A DNA stretch of 64,000 nt from Endothia cerciana (taxonomy: Eukaryota > Ascomycota > Sordariomycetes > Diaporthales > Cryphonectriaceae), in assembly GCA_026119935.1 (NCBI GenBank), contig JALRMH010000001.1, positions 806,001 to 870,000 on the forward strand. Direction: 5' to 3'. The notes beneath the pieces were generated by a model. That model did not search any database. It was not told the origin of the DNA and saw only the letters and a program-made list of their open reading frames with translations. Shown piece after piece: positions 1 to 12,065 of this stretch (the stretch's first letter is position 1; every line of letters starts with the position of its first letter). A program made the translations under genes and the position numbers.

Positions 1-1615
1 TTGACGCCGTTGGCAACTTTCAGATTTCTGTCATGGTTGCTGCGGGCGGGAGCCCCGTTCTGTGTGGTTCCGTTCTCCATCTTGACCTTGACCCCCAGCA
101 GCCTTGGTGCGTCCTGAGGGCGAGAATCTCATTCGCGAGATCTCACCCTGCCGCTTGGCTCCTCCTTCACGTTTGCGCCCCACCAGTGATCAGAATGGTG
201 ATGGCGCGATAAGGTCAGAATCCAAGGAAGGGCCGAGGCGAAAGGCAAGCGACCGCAGCGATGAGTGCTGGTTACAGATGACCAGGTCGCGGGCTGCAGG
301 TCGCGGGCAAGTCGCAAAGTCCAATCGCAGCCAGGTGATCCTTCCAAAGACGTCGCTATCGCTTCCGGGGCAGCAAGGGAGCACTTTAGGGTTTACGGTG
401 CAATCGCGGCCGCTCAGGGGCTTCAGCGCGTCGGTCGGTTCAAGCAAGCGCGCCTTCGTCAGGTAATTAGACCGCTTACCGGCGTGTCGTCAGTCGCGTT
501 CGGCGGTGGAGATCGAGGAGGTTGGGGGGGGGAGGGGGGGATTCTAGAGGTCGTCGCCACGGGTGGTCGCAAGAGGGGGGATAGACACTACGATCGTTCT
601 CGGGTGGTTCTTTTCGCAATGAATGTTGTCAGGCGGTCCTATCGTTGGCGTCAAGGTGAGGGGGGACAACGGGTGGGTAGAGTAGACGAGGCTTAACAAG
701 TTTGAAAGGCAAGGTTGGCAGGTCGCTCGCTGATTGACGTGAAGGGTCAAGTCAAAAGCCGGGGTGGGACGCAGGCACTAGCACTAGCGCCAGGAGCCTG
801 ACGGCGAGGGGGCCAAACTTACAGTACTCGGTACTCTGTACGGGTCACTCCCCGTGGTAAAGAGACCGCCATGATCCTAGCCTGCCCTGCCACACTCCCC
901 CGCTAGCGACTCCAGGGTTCTGCTGCACTCAACCGTGACTTGGTACCCGCCCACGCCGCCTTCTCTCCTGCTGCCACGTGACTGCGGCTCTGACTGCCAG
1001 TCGCCAGATCGCGCGCCTGAGTGGCACGCCTCCTACCGGCACCTGTGGAGCGTTACAGGCTCCAAATATTTCCGCTGCAGCGCATGGATGCCTCTATGAG
1101 CGCAGTTGAGGACAGGCCGAAAAGGAGTCGTTCTCTGGTTCCGGGCCCGTTCCAGTCGAGTACCAGTCAGGAGCGCCGAATGCAAACCACTCGATAAAGG
1201 AGGCTTCTACGAAAAGGGCAATCCCATTCGTCAAACAGACTATCAAATAAATTCGTGATGGATTCTATGAGCATTGTTGTATGCACTTTAGACGGAATTG
1301 CGGTACAAGTGGGCGGATAGGACCTATCACATTATTACACGCTGCCCGAAACATCAGGGAACCGATTGAATTACAGAAGTGATCAGTAACCTTCCTTTCT
1401 ATAAGTAAAACTCTCTGGCGACCGGACCTTGCGTCATCCGTATATCCTGTTCTCTCGGGGGCCTGTCACTTGAGATTGTGAGGTGGGTTTCAGGCGGGGT
1501 GCCGCCGATGGAGCTCTTGAATATCTCCTCTAGCTATTCTCACTTGTTATTTACAATTCCTCAGACTGCTGACCGTAGCGACCTCAGGCTAGGAACGCAT
1601 TGTAGTTCATACGAC
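1..1615. other. Spacer downstream of the G6PD gene
   Basis: No coding region can be supported. The open frames here are at most 143 codons, overlap one another on both strands and match no family I recognise. The segment holds a G-rich stretch near 521-540 that could fold as a G-quadruplex, and a more AT-rich part from about 1200 to 1450. Its right end is the 3' flank of the minus-strand G6PD gene. Confidence 0.6.
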
Positions 1616-3573
1616 TTACAACTTGTTCGTTGGCTGCATGGCGGATGTCGTCGGCCATTGGTAGCCCGCGGCATCGGAGAACCTGTATCCATATGATGCC
1701 GTGAAGTCGTCAAGCACGCCCGGACCACGGGAACCTGTCATTGAATTAGTCCCTAGGTTGCAGCGACTAGTACTGTCGGCAACACTTACCGTAAGGATAC
1801 TCCATGGGGATGATTTCCTTGTTGTCGTCGAGGTAGTGGAGGAGTGGTGTGAAGATCCTCCAGCTTGCGTCCAGCTCATCGTCTCGGACAAAGTTGGAGT
1901 GGTCACCCTTCAGGCAGTCGAGGATCAGAGACTCGTAGGCCTCCGGGATCTTGAGGTCAGAGAACCGCCTCCGGTAGGTCAGGTCCAGCTCTGTAACGAC
2001 AGTCTGCATGCTTAGGCCGGGTAGCTTCGAGTTCATCTTGATGTAGACACTTTCGTTGGGCTGAATGCGCATGACCAGCTCGTTGCGGGGAATGTCCTTG
2101 AAGATCCCTGAGGTCACGTCCTTGAATTGCACCCGGATCTCCGTCTTCTGCTCGTTCAAAGCCTTGCCCGCCTTCATAATGAAAGGGACGCCGTCCCACC
2201 GCTCGTTCTTGATATACGCGACCAGGGCGCAGAAGGTAGGGCATCGGGAGTCCTTTGGAACGGTGTCATCTTCCTTGTAAGAAGGCTTGCTGCCATCGAG
2301 AGATCGGCCGTACTGGCCAATGATCACGTTCTTTGGCTCGATGGCGGGGATGGCACGAAGGACTCGCACTTTCTCGTCTCGGATGTCCTCGGAGGAGAAG
2401 GAAATAGGTCGTTCCATGGCGAGAAGGGTCAGAACCTGCAACAGATGGTTCTGCATAACATCTCGGACGATGCCAAACTCGTCGAAATATCCGCCACGAC
2501 CCTCGGTGCCGAAGGGCTCCTTGAATGTGATTTGGACGTTGTCGATGTGGTGGCGGTTCCAGGTGGCGCCGAGGAAAGAGTTACCGAATCGCAGGATCAG
2601 GATATTCTTCACCATCTCCTTGCCGAGGTAGTGGTCGATACGGAACAGCTCATCCTCCTTCCAGTCAGGCTCCAGGGACTTCTGCAGCTCACGAGAGCTG
2701 GCAAGGTCCTTGCCGAATGGCTTCTCAACCTGTGCAGAAAGATCGCAGGTGAGCAGACGAGAACACAATAGGTAGGGAGAGTTCAGGCGACTCACGATAA
2801 CACGGGCAATACCCTTTGTCGGGTAGCAGCATCTCTTCAGATGTTGAGATACGATCGTGAAGACGCTGGGTGGCAGCGCCATGTAGAAGAGACGGTGTGC
2901 CTCCTTGCGCTCCTTCTCGATCTCCTCCAGGTGCTTGTTGAGAGCCAGGAAAGAGTCGTCGCGGTCGTACTGGCCAGAAACGTATGTGCAGAGGCTGCAG
3001 AAGTCCTCGAGCATCTTCTCCATATCCTTCGTAGGCGTCTTGATGTATGACTTGACCCTGCGCAGGTACTCCTCGTGGTCCATCTTAGTTCTGGCATAGC
3101 CGACGATCTTGATGTCCTTGGGCAGGAATTGGTTCCGGTACTTTGCGAGGACATGTTAGTCTGTGTGTCGGAGACAGTCCTCAACTCGTCAATGGGGCCT
3201 ACAAGACCAAACAAGGCCGGGAACTATGAGCAGTCAGCACGATGATGGCGACACTGGAGTGTTGTGATGCTCACAGTCTTCTTCTTGGCCAGATCTCCGG
3301 AGGCTCCGAGGACCACAATGACCGTATTGTCCTTGAGGTCCATGGCGCTGCATTTGAAAGCTTGTCAGTTGCGACACAAGGCAGATATGGCCTCCGGACA
3401 TATGCGACGACCTCATTCTGTGGAATGTTTACGGGAATTGGGTGGCGCTCCAAGTGGACAGGAGGGTTGTCTCTTGTCGCAGCTTCGCCATTCCCAGCAC
3501 TTGCTGATAGACTTGATCCTGTGGCGGGGCTCGTGGGGTTCACTCACGCTGCGGCGGAGTGCAGGTCTGCCAT
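1616..3573 (-). CDS. zwf1: Glucose-6-phosphate 1-dehydrogenase
   Basis: Oxidises glucose 6-phosphate to 6-phosphogluconolactone with NADP, the entry step of the cytosolic oxidative pentose phosphate pathway. Six exons on the minus strand: 3548-3573, 3275-3347, 3203-3223, 2796-3140, 1790-2729 and 1616-1734. They join in frame to 507 residues, the usual fungal length. The nucleotide-binding motif GASGDLA lies at residues 23-29 and the substrate/active-site motif RIDHYLGK at 185-192. All introns have GT-AG ends (200, 51, 62, 66 and 55 nt). Exon 3 is only 21 nt (FPALFGL), and the 66-nt intron 4 lacks an in-frame stop, so an uncorrected ORF reads straight through it. The last exon (SRGPGVLDDF onward) restores the conserved C-terminus. 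The start gives the family-typical MADL and follows a purine-rich context. It is divergent from the eL33 gene. The identity is very secure; exon borders rest on consensus sites and homology. Confidence 0.96.
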
Positions 3574-5261
3574 CTTGGTCTTTCTCGAGGGTGGGGGGCG
3601 GAGGGCAATAGAGGATTGCAGAGAGGGACAGGAGAGCAAGGCGACAGAGCTGTTTGGTTCAAGGTGAGGAAAGGCGGGACGGGGGACAGAATGTCGAGGC
3701 AAGAAAATCGGAGAGAGCGCTCGGGGTTATAGCAGAACGGATAGGCAGGAGCTAAGAGAAGTTGGCGGCGAGTCCAGAGCTTACTCATGCCGCAGATTCC
3801 GCCGGGTCGATGTCACTTTCGCGGGGTTAGCCCTCCTGGCCTGATAGGGTCACTAACAACCTCTTAACGCCGATCAGGGCGAATCTGCGCTCTCCGTCGT
3901 ACACTGCTACCCATATTTCAGGATCTCCCCAGTTGACTTTGAATGCAACATGGTCATCATAGGGAGGGGCTCTCCCAAGCGTATGATAGAACTATCATTC
4001 CGAGATTGGTACTTCAGAGATTTTTTAAAATTGTGTTTTACCTTAGGATGAGCATTTTAGAAGGCTAAGCACGGTGGGCACTGGTGATTGCTGGCTTGAC
4101 GGTACTCCCAAGTTGCAGGGTACGTGATGATGACTTAAACAGTTTTAGACCCGGTGGCAGAACCAGTGACTTGGGAGCTGGACTTGTGGCTCTGAACAAC
4201 TGCTTTTGTCCTCCAACGGACATACAGCATAGTTACGTGGTCATGATGAAATGGGATATGGAAAAGGTTCATGCCAACTACACTCCCCAATCTAAAGCCT
4301 TGCCAGCTTGTCGGACAGGTAAAGTTCTTCGCCTTCGCAGAATCCAAGGCATTGACGTATGAAAATCGCTCACAAGACTTCAACCCATTTCCCTAGAGAG
4401 CGTTATATCTGGAACAGGTTTGTGATCTGGCAGATACTTAGGTAGTGGACATTTGACGATCATGTAGCAAGGCCTTCCTTCCATGAACATGTTTGGCTTC
4501 CACACGCGCCTCTCCGGTCTTTGACCTGTTCTCTTTGTGCACATAACACGGACATTATTATGAAGCCCGCAAGGGCAATATTCTACTTAGAATCATTTAA
4601 GATGCGGACTTTCGTCCTGCAGGCCGGAACAACCTGGGTTGTCCGGAGACCGCGGGAATCTAGCGCTTCACGGTCCTCCCGGCGGGGACCTGCGATGCCG
4701 CCGGTCGCATCACGCATCTAAAAGAGGACTTTGATTTAGCCACTTCGTTCAACACAAGATCCGTTAGATGCAGAGCGTGTCCACGGGTGCTGGACTGGAC
4801 ACCATCGTGGAGGGCCAGAGACACATGGAAGCCGCTCCATCTAATCAAAAGTACCAGATCGATTTATCATCAGTTCCAGTTTTAGGAGGTCAACCTAACA
4901 GCTTCGGACAGCGAGGAACGGAGCATGGCACACTTGCCCATTCACGCCATTGCATCATAGGTGGGTACGGAAGGAGTGTTGAGTTGCTGCGAGTCGCGAT
5001 ACCGTTGCCAGCCGCACTTCTTCGACTCACCCGGATGCCTTGCAGGGATATTGACTACCTTGATTATATCAGCAAGACCACGTGATCGCAATATTTTTCC
5101 AAAGTGTGCCCTGCCTCGTTTGGCCGCCCCATAGTCTGGAGAACGCCTTCGTATTGTCAGCGACTTCCAAGACGATCAACCACCAAGTCAATCGCAGCAA
5201 CCCCAGTTTCCTTTTCCCTTCTTTCCCTTCCAAGTGGCACGGAGAGAAATCGAAAGTCAAG
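3574..5261. promoter_or_regulatory. Divergent upstream region of G6PD and eL33
   Basis: This 1.7 kb spacer lies between the starts of two divergently transcribed housekeeping genes. The last 60 nt before the eL33 start are strongly pyrimidine-rich (runs of ttccctt around 5210-5232), as is common upstream of fungal ribosomal protein genes. Short open frames (up to 105 codons) show no recognisable protein. No individual operator could be assigned. Confidence 0.55.
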
Positions 5262-6059
5262 ATGCCTACCGACGCTGGTCACAGACGTAAGTTCCATGTC
5301 TCCCCCCCCCCCCCGATACGACGCCGCCATCATTGAGGCCATTTCGGTGGACATCGACGGTGGCCCGCGCATTGCAGTGCCGCACCTTGTTCGAACCTAC
5401 TGACTGACTTCGCCCATCTCTAGTTTACGTCAAGTAAGTTACACCGATTCGCGATATCCTCGAGCTGGATGGGATGCAGATGTGGGGCTTGATCTGGGCC
5501 TGAGGCAGTATCACTGGATACCCCAGGAAGCAAGAGGAAGGATCCGATGCGAGGGACGGACCCGGTGCCGGCGACGATACGGCCCTTCTGCGAACAAGGC
5601 TACCACGAGCATACAGGAACAGCGAGACTAACGGGAATGATCACAGGGGTCGCCACCTGTCCTACCAGCGTAGCCGACACGTCACCCACCCCAGCACCAG
5701 CCTGATCAAGATTGAGGGTGTCGATAACACTGAGGCTGCCAAGTACGTCCTCAAAACACCGTCTGGGGTCTGTGCTACGTCAGACTGATAAAGAATACAG
5801 CTTCTACCTCGGCAAGAAGGTCGCCTATGTCTACAAGGCTCAGAAGGAGGTTCGCGGCTCCAAGATTCGAGTGATCTGGGGCAAGGTTACCCGCCCTCAC
5901 GGTACATCCACACCCACACGTGCAAACTAGACAAGGCGAAATACTGACGAGCGTATTCCAGGCAACTCCGGCGTCGTCCGCGCCAAGTTCTCCAACCCTC
6001 TCCCCTCTCGTTCTTTCGGTGCCTCGGTCCGCATCATGCTCTACCCTTCTGCGATATAA
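5262..6059 (+). CDS. rpl33: 60S ribosomal protein eL33 (L35a/L33)
   Basis: Structural protein of the large cytosolic ribosomal subunit. Five exons: 5262-5286, 5424-5433, 5647-5742, 5801-5901 and 5962-6059. They join to 110 codons (109 residues), the normal length for the family. The product begins MPTDAGHRLYVKGRHLSYQ, runs through the conserved KIRVIWGKVTRPHG block and ends MLYPSAI. Exon 2 is only 10 nt and supplies most of the LYVK motif, so naive ORF calling misses the N-terminus. Introns are 137, 213, 58 and 60 nt with GT-AG ends; intron 1 carries a 13-nt C tract (5302-5314). A pyrimidine-rich leader precedes the start. The family assignment is secure. Confidence 0.96.
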
Positions 6060-9000
6060 GGGGCCGGTTTTTCATGGATGGAGTTGAGGGAAAATGGAAT
6101 CGATTAGCTGCATCTCGGTTTGGCGGGGGTTCAACTCGAGGCCTGCTTTCTAGTATGCAAATCAACCGATGAGTTGCCAACTACTACAAAAGACGATGAA
6201 CGATCCGTGGTTTCTCGCGTGCTTGGTCCAACACGAGGAAGGCTCCCCGGGGCTATAGACGATGGGTTTCGGGAACGGGACCAGTCGTTACATTCATAGG
6301 GAAGGATCAGATCCCTAGGACTCAATAAAGCAACCTGAATTTGAAGAGCCGATCGTGCTACCTCAAAATTCATGCCCGGCATCTCTCTCATCCTCGCATC
6401 CTTTGGTATTCGCCGATGCGATCGATGTGAACATTCGAGTTGCGCAGGTGACGCTTTCACGCAACAGCCATTCCGAGTGCCATATCTGTGCTGATGTCTA
6501 CCACAGTGGACCCTGTTTGGACTTTGCTTCCCACAACGTCTGGCATGATGACAGCCGGCGAATCGGCGATTTGCTTGATCCTTTTGTACATCCGCGTCAT
6601 GTTTGCCCAGAGATATCCTTCGTCTTCAGCCAGCAGTTTTGAGAATATTGCGTTCTGATCCTACGCACTCCTTCAGCCACTCCCACCATCAGGCAGTCTT
6701 GGTATGTTCGATTCGGTCAGTCTTCCTAAACATCGCGTTATTCCTCTGTGACAGCACTACCTGATAATGCTTAGATAAACATTAGACCGTTCTCTGACTG
6801 CTCACGCCGCGGCTTGAAAAGCCGTCATGAATCAGAGCATTGCCACCCCCCCCCCCCACCTCCTCTTTCCGGGCGGGTTGCCGGTTGCTTGGCCCCTCAG
6901 AATGCTACGCGGCTTGCAGAAAATCCTGGCCGGCGAAATTCAGATAGATAGGCTTAGTAATCTGGGCTCGCTGTAGGCGCTGAACACCAAGAGCACAGCC
7001 CGGGCGCAGTCACGCCATGATCCTCATTGAGTAATTTGCCTGTGACGACAATGGAGTGGCTTCTGGCCTCTAAAGAATGGGAGAAGGGACATGGCTGGGT
7101 AAGTGTATTGGGCATCGGGCCAATGGCCTGTTCCAATGCTAGACTACAGCATTGCTGACATTCTCACAGTCGAGTTCAGATCTGCTGGGATACAAGACGC
7201 CCGATATCAGAGCCCCGGACTCGATAGGCCACCGCAAAGCCGCAGCGCTGCCAGATGCATAGGTAGGAGGGAAACGCCTCCTCAGCGTAGGGAGGGATGC
7301 AACTTCCTCAGCAGCAGCATTGACCTCGATTCATTTGCTTGTAGAGGCTCGTGTAGGAAGCCATTAAATCGACGGGTTTGGGCCAGACAGAACGCGCCTG
7401 ATGGCACAGTTTGCGGAGGCCTCGGAGTTCCGATGCCCGTCCTTGCAACAGATGATATGAGAATGACAACCCTGCCCTCAGCCTGGAATTTTCGAATGCA
7501 AAATTCTTCCCTTTGAGGTGCCTCCGGCTCTACTCCGGTCGGTGAAGGATGCTAGGGCTAAGGATCAGATTGAGAGCGTGATTCTCATCGGGAAGCAGGA
7601 TGTTAGCCCCGGGGGGGGGGGGCTCAAGGTTCGTGGCCAACCAGACTCGTCATATTCGTTGGTTTCGGGGCAGATTGGCCCTGGGAGATAGGAGTTGGAA
7701 GATTTTGAATAGTGAGCTCAGGGGTAGCTGGACGCTCCAAAGGGTTATGGTGGACATCTATCTGCTCGGTCTTGTATGCGCTGCCCTGGGACTGGCCTGC
7801 CATGCTGAGGGACCGTGAGTTAGAGTTGATCAGTCCAAGGTCAGGTCGACTAAGTGGCAGAAGGATCAAAACGGCCGGTTCCCATTAAGAAGCTTCTGAA
7901 TTGTCCCAAGTTGAGGGAAGAGTGAACAGCGCTCGCCCTACCATCCCCCTCCGGCAACCACACCGACACTTACTCATCTTATGAGCTCGGGTTCAGTCCC
8001 AAGTCCCAATACCGGTCCGATTGGAGGTGTAATGTAACGACCATAGCACGGAACTGCCAATCTGATAAAATTGAGCACCTGAGATGAAGTCTTTGGCCGG
8101 AGCCGCAGTATGATGTGGACTCAGCCCCCTCGGTTCGAATGATCACCCTCAGAGACAGTACCTGGTCGGCCCTCAAGCCTCACTTTGGGCGTTAAAAATG
8201 GCCCGTAATCCTATGACTAGTAACAAGCAGGGTCAGTGGTGGTTTTCTTGTTATTCTATTATCACCCTTTTGACATTGCTTCGCCGCCCGCCACCTCCCC
8301 CTTCCTGAGGCGAAGTGATCTGTGGCAGGAGGCTGCAAAGGATGGGTGATCCGACGGAGGAGGCAGGGGTTGCCATGAGATACCAAGGCACAGCTATGTG
8401 CCATGTTTCGAGCCGTTGCCTCTCCTCGCAGGTACAAGTATAAGGGCGCCAGATGAAGCGAGAAGGCGGAGAGATGGTCACTGGGCGCAAGCACCTCAAC
8501 TTAGCTCTTCTCTTCTGTCAGATATATAAATATTGCTTAGATGCCATTACTTGAAGTTTGTATCAGCATGTTCTAATCAATGGTACACAATATCCAAAGA
8601 TAATGGGCAGATCATATCCCGGAATTTGATATCTCCCTCATAGTGAGAGCCCCCCCCCCCTACCACGACCAGGTCATCGTGAGAGATCGAGCCACACCTA
8701 CAGGGCGCTGTAGCATCGAATATAGCATCAACGAAGCTTCAGATATAGCCAGTGAAGGGGAACGAAACGAACGACAACCCTAAACATGACCCACGCTATG
8801 CAGCTATGCTTGGTGAAACACTGTTCTACGAGCTGGTGGAGCCAGGTTGGGAGCGTTAGTGACGACCCTTTGTTTCATTGAGGCACCAGTGGCGCCTCAG
8901 CCGTGGGAGTATTACATTCTTCGCCTTGCAGGACTCGTCTCAGCCGGAAGGGCGGTTGCATACCTCCTCCTTCTCAAGGCCTGCCCGGCTGTTACGATGG

Positions 9001-12000
9001 GCCCGGCGCCCGTCAGGGACTAGGGCGCAGCTTCATCTCCCCCAAAGAGCATTTGTAGTCCCCTGCATACAGTAAAGGCGTTACATGAACATGGCTGCCG
9101 CCGCAAGGTAGCTAGCTAGGCTGGGAGGGCCCACCTGCACCTGCGGTACCGAAACTGCAAGCTGTGGTATCGTGAAGCCTCTCCAGGGTGCTCTGTCAGT
9201 CAGTCTATACCAAGCTCCCAGATCCTTGCCAGCAGCCAGGGGCTTGGCCGATCGCCCACCCCCTCGGGCCGGGTGGGTGGGCCCAGGGCGCTGGAGGTCC
9301 AGTCCGCAGTGTGACGACGGGATGGAGGCTCAGCGTTGACGAAATCCCGATTAGCCCGGATCCGGTAGCCGACTAGACGAGGACCGATTGGATTTATGTA
9401 CAGTGGAAGTGTGTAATGTGCCGCGCATGCGTATGAATGAAAGCGGAGGACCGCGCTGGAATCCCCCGAAAAAGAAAAATCAAGAAATGCTGGAATTGTA
9501 AAACGAGCCGAAACTGCATGACATTCCTGGGCCCGCCCGCCCGTCAACGGCCACCTCGTGCCTCGATACGCGTATGGCGTGCAGCAAGAGCGTGGACCAT
9601 GCTTACCGTGATGGCCGTTTACGTCGAGCTGATAGGCATTGGTTGGCAGGTCTGGAAGGGTTGCATTCTTACTGACCGCGATGCAGACAGGGCGGGCAGG
9701 CAGGCAGGTGGTGCATTAGGTTGCCGTGGGATGGGCTCTCTGGCCCTCGTATTCTCCTAGGGATGAACACCTTTTGGCTTGTCATTTTTTTGGGGGGGGG
9801 GGGGTTGGGGGCTACTGTACACACTATGTATGTACCGAGTTATCAACACGAGGTGGGATGCAGTAACATGATCTAGACACACCGTTGGCCAGACATGCCA
9901 GGCTAGTATCCAGACGGGCTAAGCAGGCTGGACGGCCAGTGCCAGGGGAACCGTACCGCCTAACTTGCAGAACAGCCAAGGGGGCCCGATGGACGACATG
10001 GTTGGGTTCAAGGAATTTTCTCAATTGCTCCCGTCAATCGAGGACTCCTTCTATACACGAGCAGATTGTCAGGAAATTGAATGCAGGTTTCCCCAGGCCT
10101 GGCCAGCCTCCTAACAGCTACTATGTAATGGGGCGAATTTGAATGTCAGGTTCATTGAGGTGTGCCCCCAAGCCAGAGCTTCCTCAGCTCCAATTTTATT
10201 CAATACCAAAACTAAGCTACGTCGTTGATCTTGACCAACACTTCAACATTCGTCGTTTGCCAGAAAGCAATGCCACCTGACATCGCATTCGAGCTTGGTC
10301 ATCTTCGGCACCAGATCTCTTTCCATATCCTTACATTTCATCGTTATTTACATCATCTCGCGACATCTGCGACATCTGCTGTCACCTCGATCCTGGTCAG
10401 TTCCCATCCAACTACCCAGCACTGCCCTGGTCGCTCCACCTGCCACACTCTATCACGATACTACCTCCACGATCCACACTGGCTTGTGTGGTCCACTTGA
10501 TCCGTGTGGGTCTTCTACCGATGTCTGGCCTCCCAGGTCCCACACTGCCTGATGGGGGTTGTCTTAGTAGCCGCTGCAGCACTGGAAGCCCTTCTGCCAT
10601 TGCGGTCTGTTTGGTTCGGGCCTCTTCAGGCTGATGCATGTTCACCATAGCATTCCTATCATAGTACAGGTTTCTCTGCTCTCCCGGCGTGTTTGGCTCC
10701 ACATGCGCCACTGCTAGGCTCAACCTGTCCCTTTGAGTTCCAGGTTGACGTCAGCTCGTACCGCAAACATCCAACAGACCCTCCTGCCACCAAGACGCGC
10801 ATCTTTAGTACCAAGCCTTCTAGCGCCTCCCTGTCCGGCCAAGTCTGCGCCTACTCTGAAATCCGATACCACGGCAATCAGAAACCTCGCCCTGGCGCTT
10901 GATTGCCATCAGACTACCCTGTTCATTCGACCAGGCCGGGCAGGGGTATTATTCCGTTGGTTCTGGCGGAAAGTCAAGGTACGTACTTGAGCCCAAGGCT
11001 GGCCTCCAGCCCCTCCACAGCGACACAGGACCGACCGGGATTGACCAAATGCTACAAGGGATCTTCGTGAGGCGACAAAGCAACCGCCACGGCAATTCAC
11101 CCCCGTCATTCGGACTGTCTGAACGATTGACAGTCGATCCGTCATCCTCGGCTTGCGTTCACCACAAGAGGCCGCGTCACACCCCTCCACACGTACTCGA
11201 TCACGAATCGCACTGCCCTTGGGAGTAGAAAACTCGGCGGCCACCAGAACCGGGCTAGCCTGTTCAGCCAGGATCACACCATTGCCATTGATCATAGTAC
11301 CCAAGCAAAGCGTCACCCAACAAGGCTGCTCGGGTCCGCTGGAAAAACGACTCGTCCAGCGGCCTCGTACTACACTCCGCGTATCCGCAACCTCCCCATT
11401 TATCGGGCTGCTCGGCCAGGACATCTAGCTACATATTAGCATCTTTCGCTGCCTCGTGCCGTTGCCGACCCCGTCGTTTCCGATGTTCACTGATTCCTTT
11501 CGACATCAACGCAACGAGTCGAATTGAAACAATACGGGCAAAGGCCGGAATGATCACCCAACGGAAGTTTCCACAGCAGTCACAGAGGAGCAGTCCCACG
11601 CAAGTTCATCGCTAAGGCACGCCCGTTTCGCCCCTGTCATAGTGGTTAGGTGTGCATCAACTTCTCGGCAACCGCACATCCCAGCCACACGAGACAGGCT
11701 TGTTTCCTGGCGCGTTACTGTTTCTGCGACACCAAGCTCCCCAAGACATCTACAATATCCACCATTTCTGCTGGAAACGCCCCCCCTCCGCCCCCTCCGC
11801 CCCTCTCTGCCTTTCTTTTCTTTCATTTCGCATCCCCTTGGCCTTCAGCTACCCGCTTCCTGATCCTGTTCCGGCTTTACGATAACGCTTCGAACCGCAA
11901 AGACGATATTCGATCAACGGCGACCCAGTTGTTGTTCGGTCCCATCTGAATCAGCGGGTCCTGTCTCCACTGAGGCCCCAGTAAGCCCCTGCGAGACCCA

Positions 12001-12065
12001 TCGAAGCGCCAAACCTCCGGTCACCCAAGACGTACAAGAGAGGATCGCGCGCGAGCACAGACAAG
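6060..12065. other. 6 kb gene-poor block
   Basis: No gene can be supported between eL33 and the DUF2406 gene. Short frames occur on both strands (longest 171 codons at 10909-11424, minus), but none has a recognisable domain, a spliceable continuation or coding-like composition. Homopolymer tracts stand out: C12 at 6846-6857, G12 at 7611-7622, C11 at 8650-8660 and G13 at 9792-9804. From about 10200 rightward the plus strand becomes C/T- and CA-rich, as in a long 5' leader of the following gene. A palindromic TGACGTCA (CRE-like) lies at 10746-10753. A non-coding transcript cannot be excluded. Confidence 0.5.

Noticed and set aside
5391..5401. Sequence resembling a tRNA B box (ttcgaacc)
   Set aside because: It lies within eL33 intron 1, with no A box, acceptor stem or cloverleaf around it.
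5434..5646. Possible intronic snoRNA in the 213-nt eL33 intron 2
   Set aside because: No C box (RTGATGA) with a matching D box and terminal stem, and no convincing H/ACA fold by eye.
10909..11424. 171-codon minus-strand ORF in the 6 kb gene-poor block
   Set aside because: No recognisable motif; the plus strand here looks like the C/T-rich leader of the DUF2406 gene.
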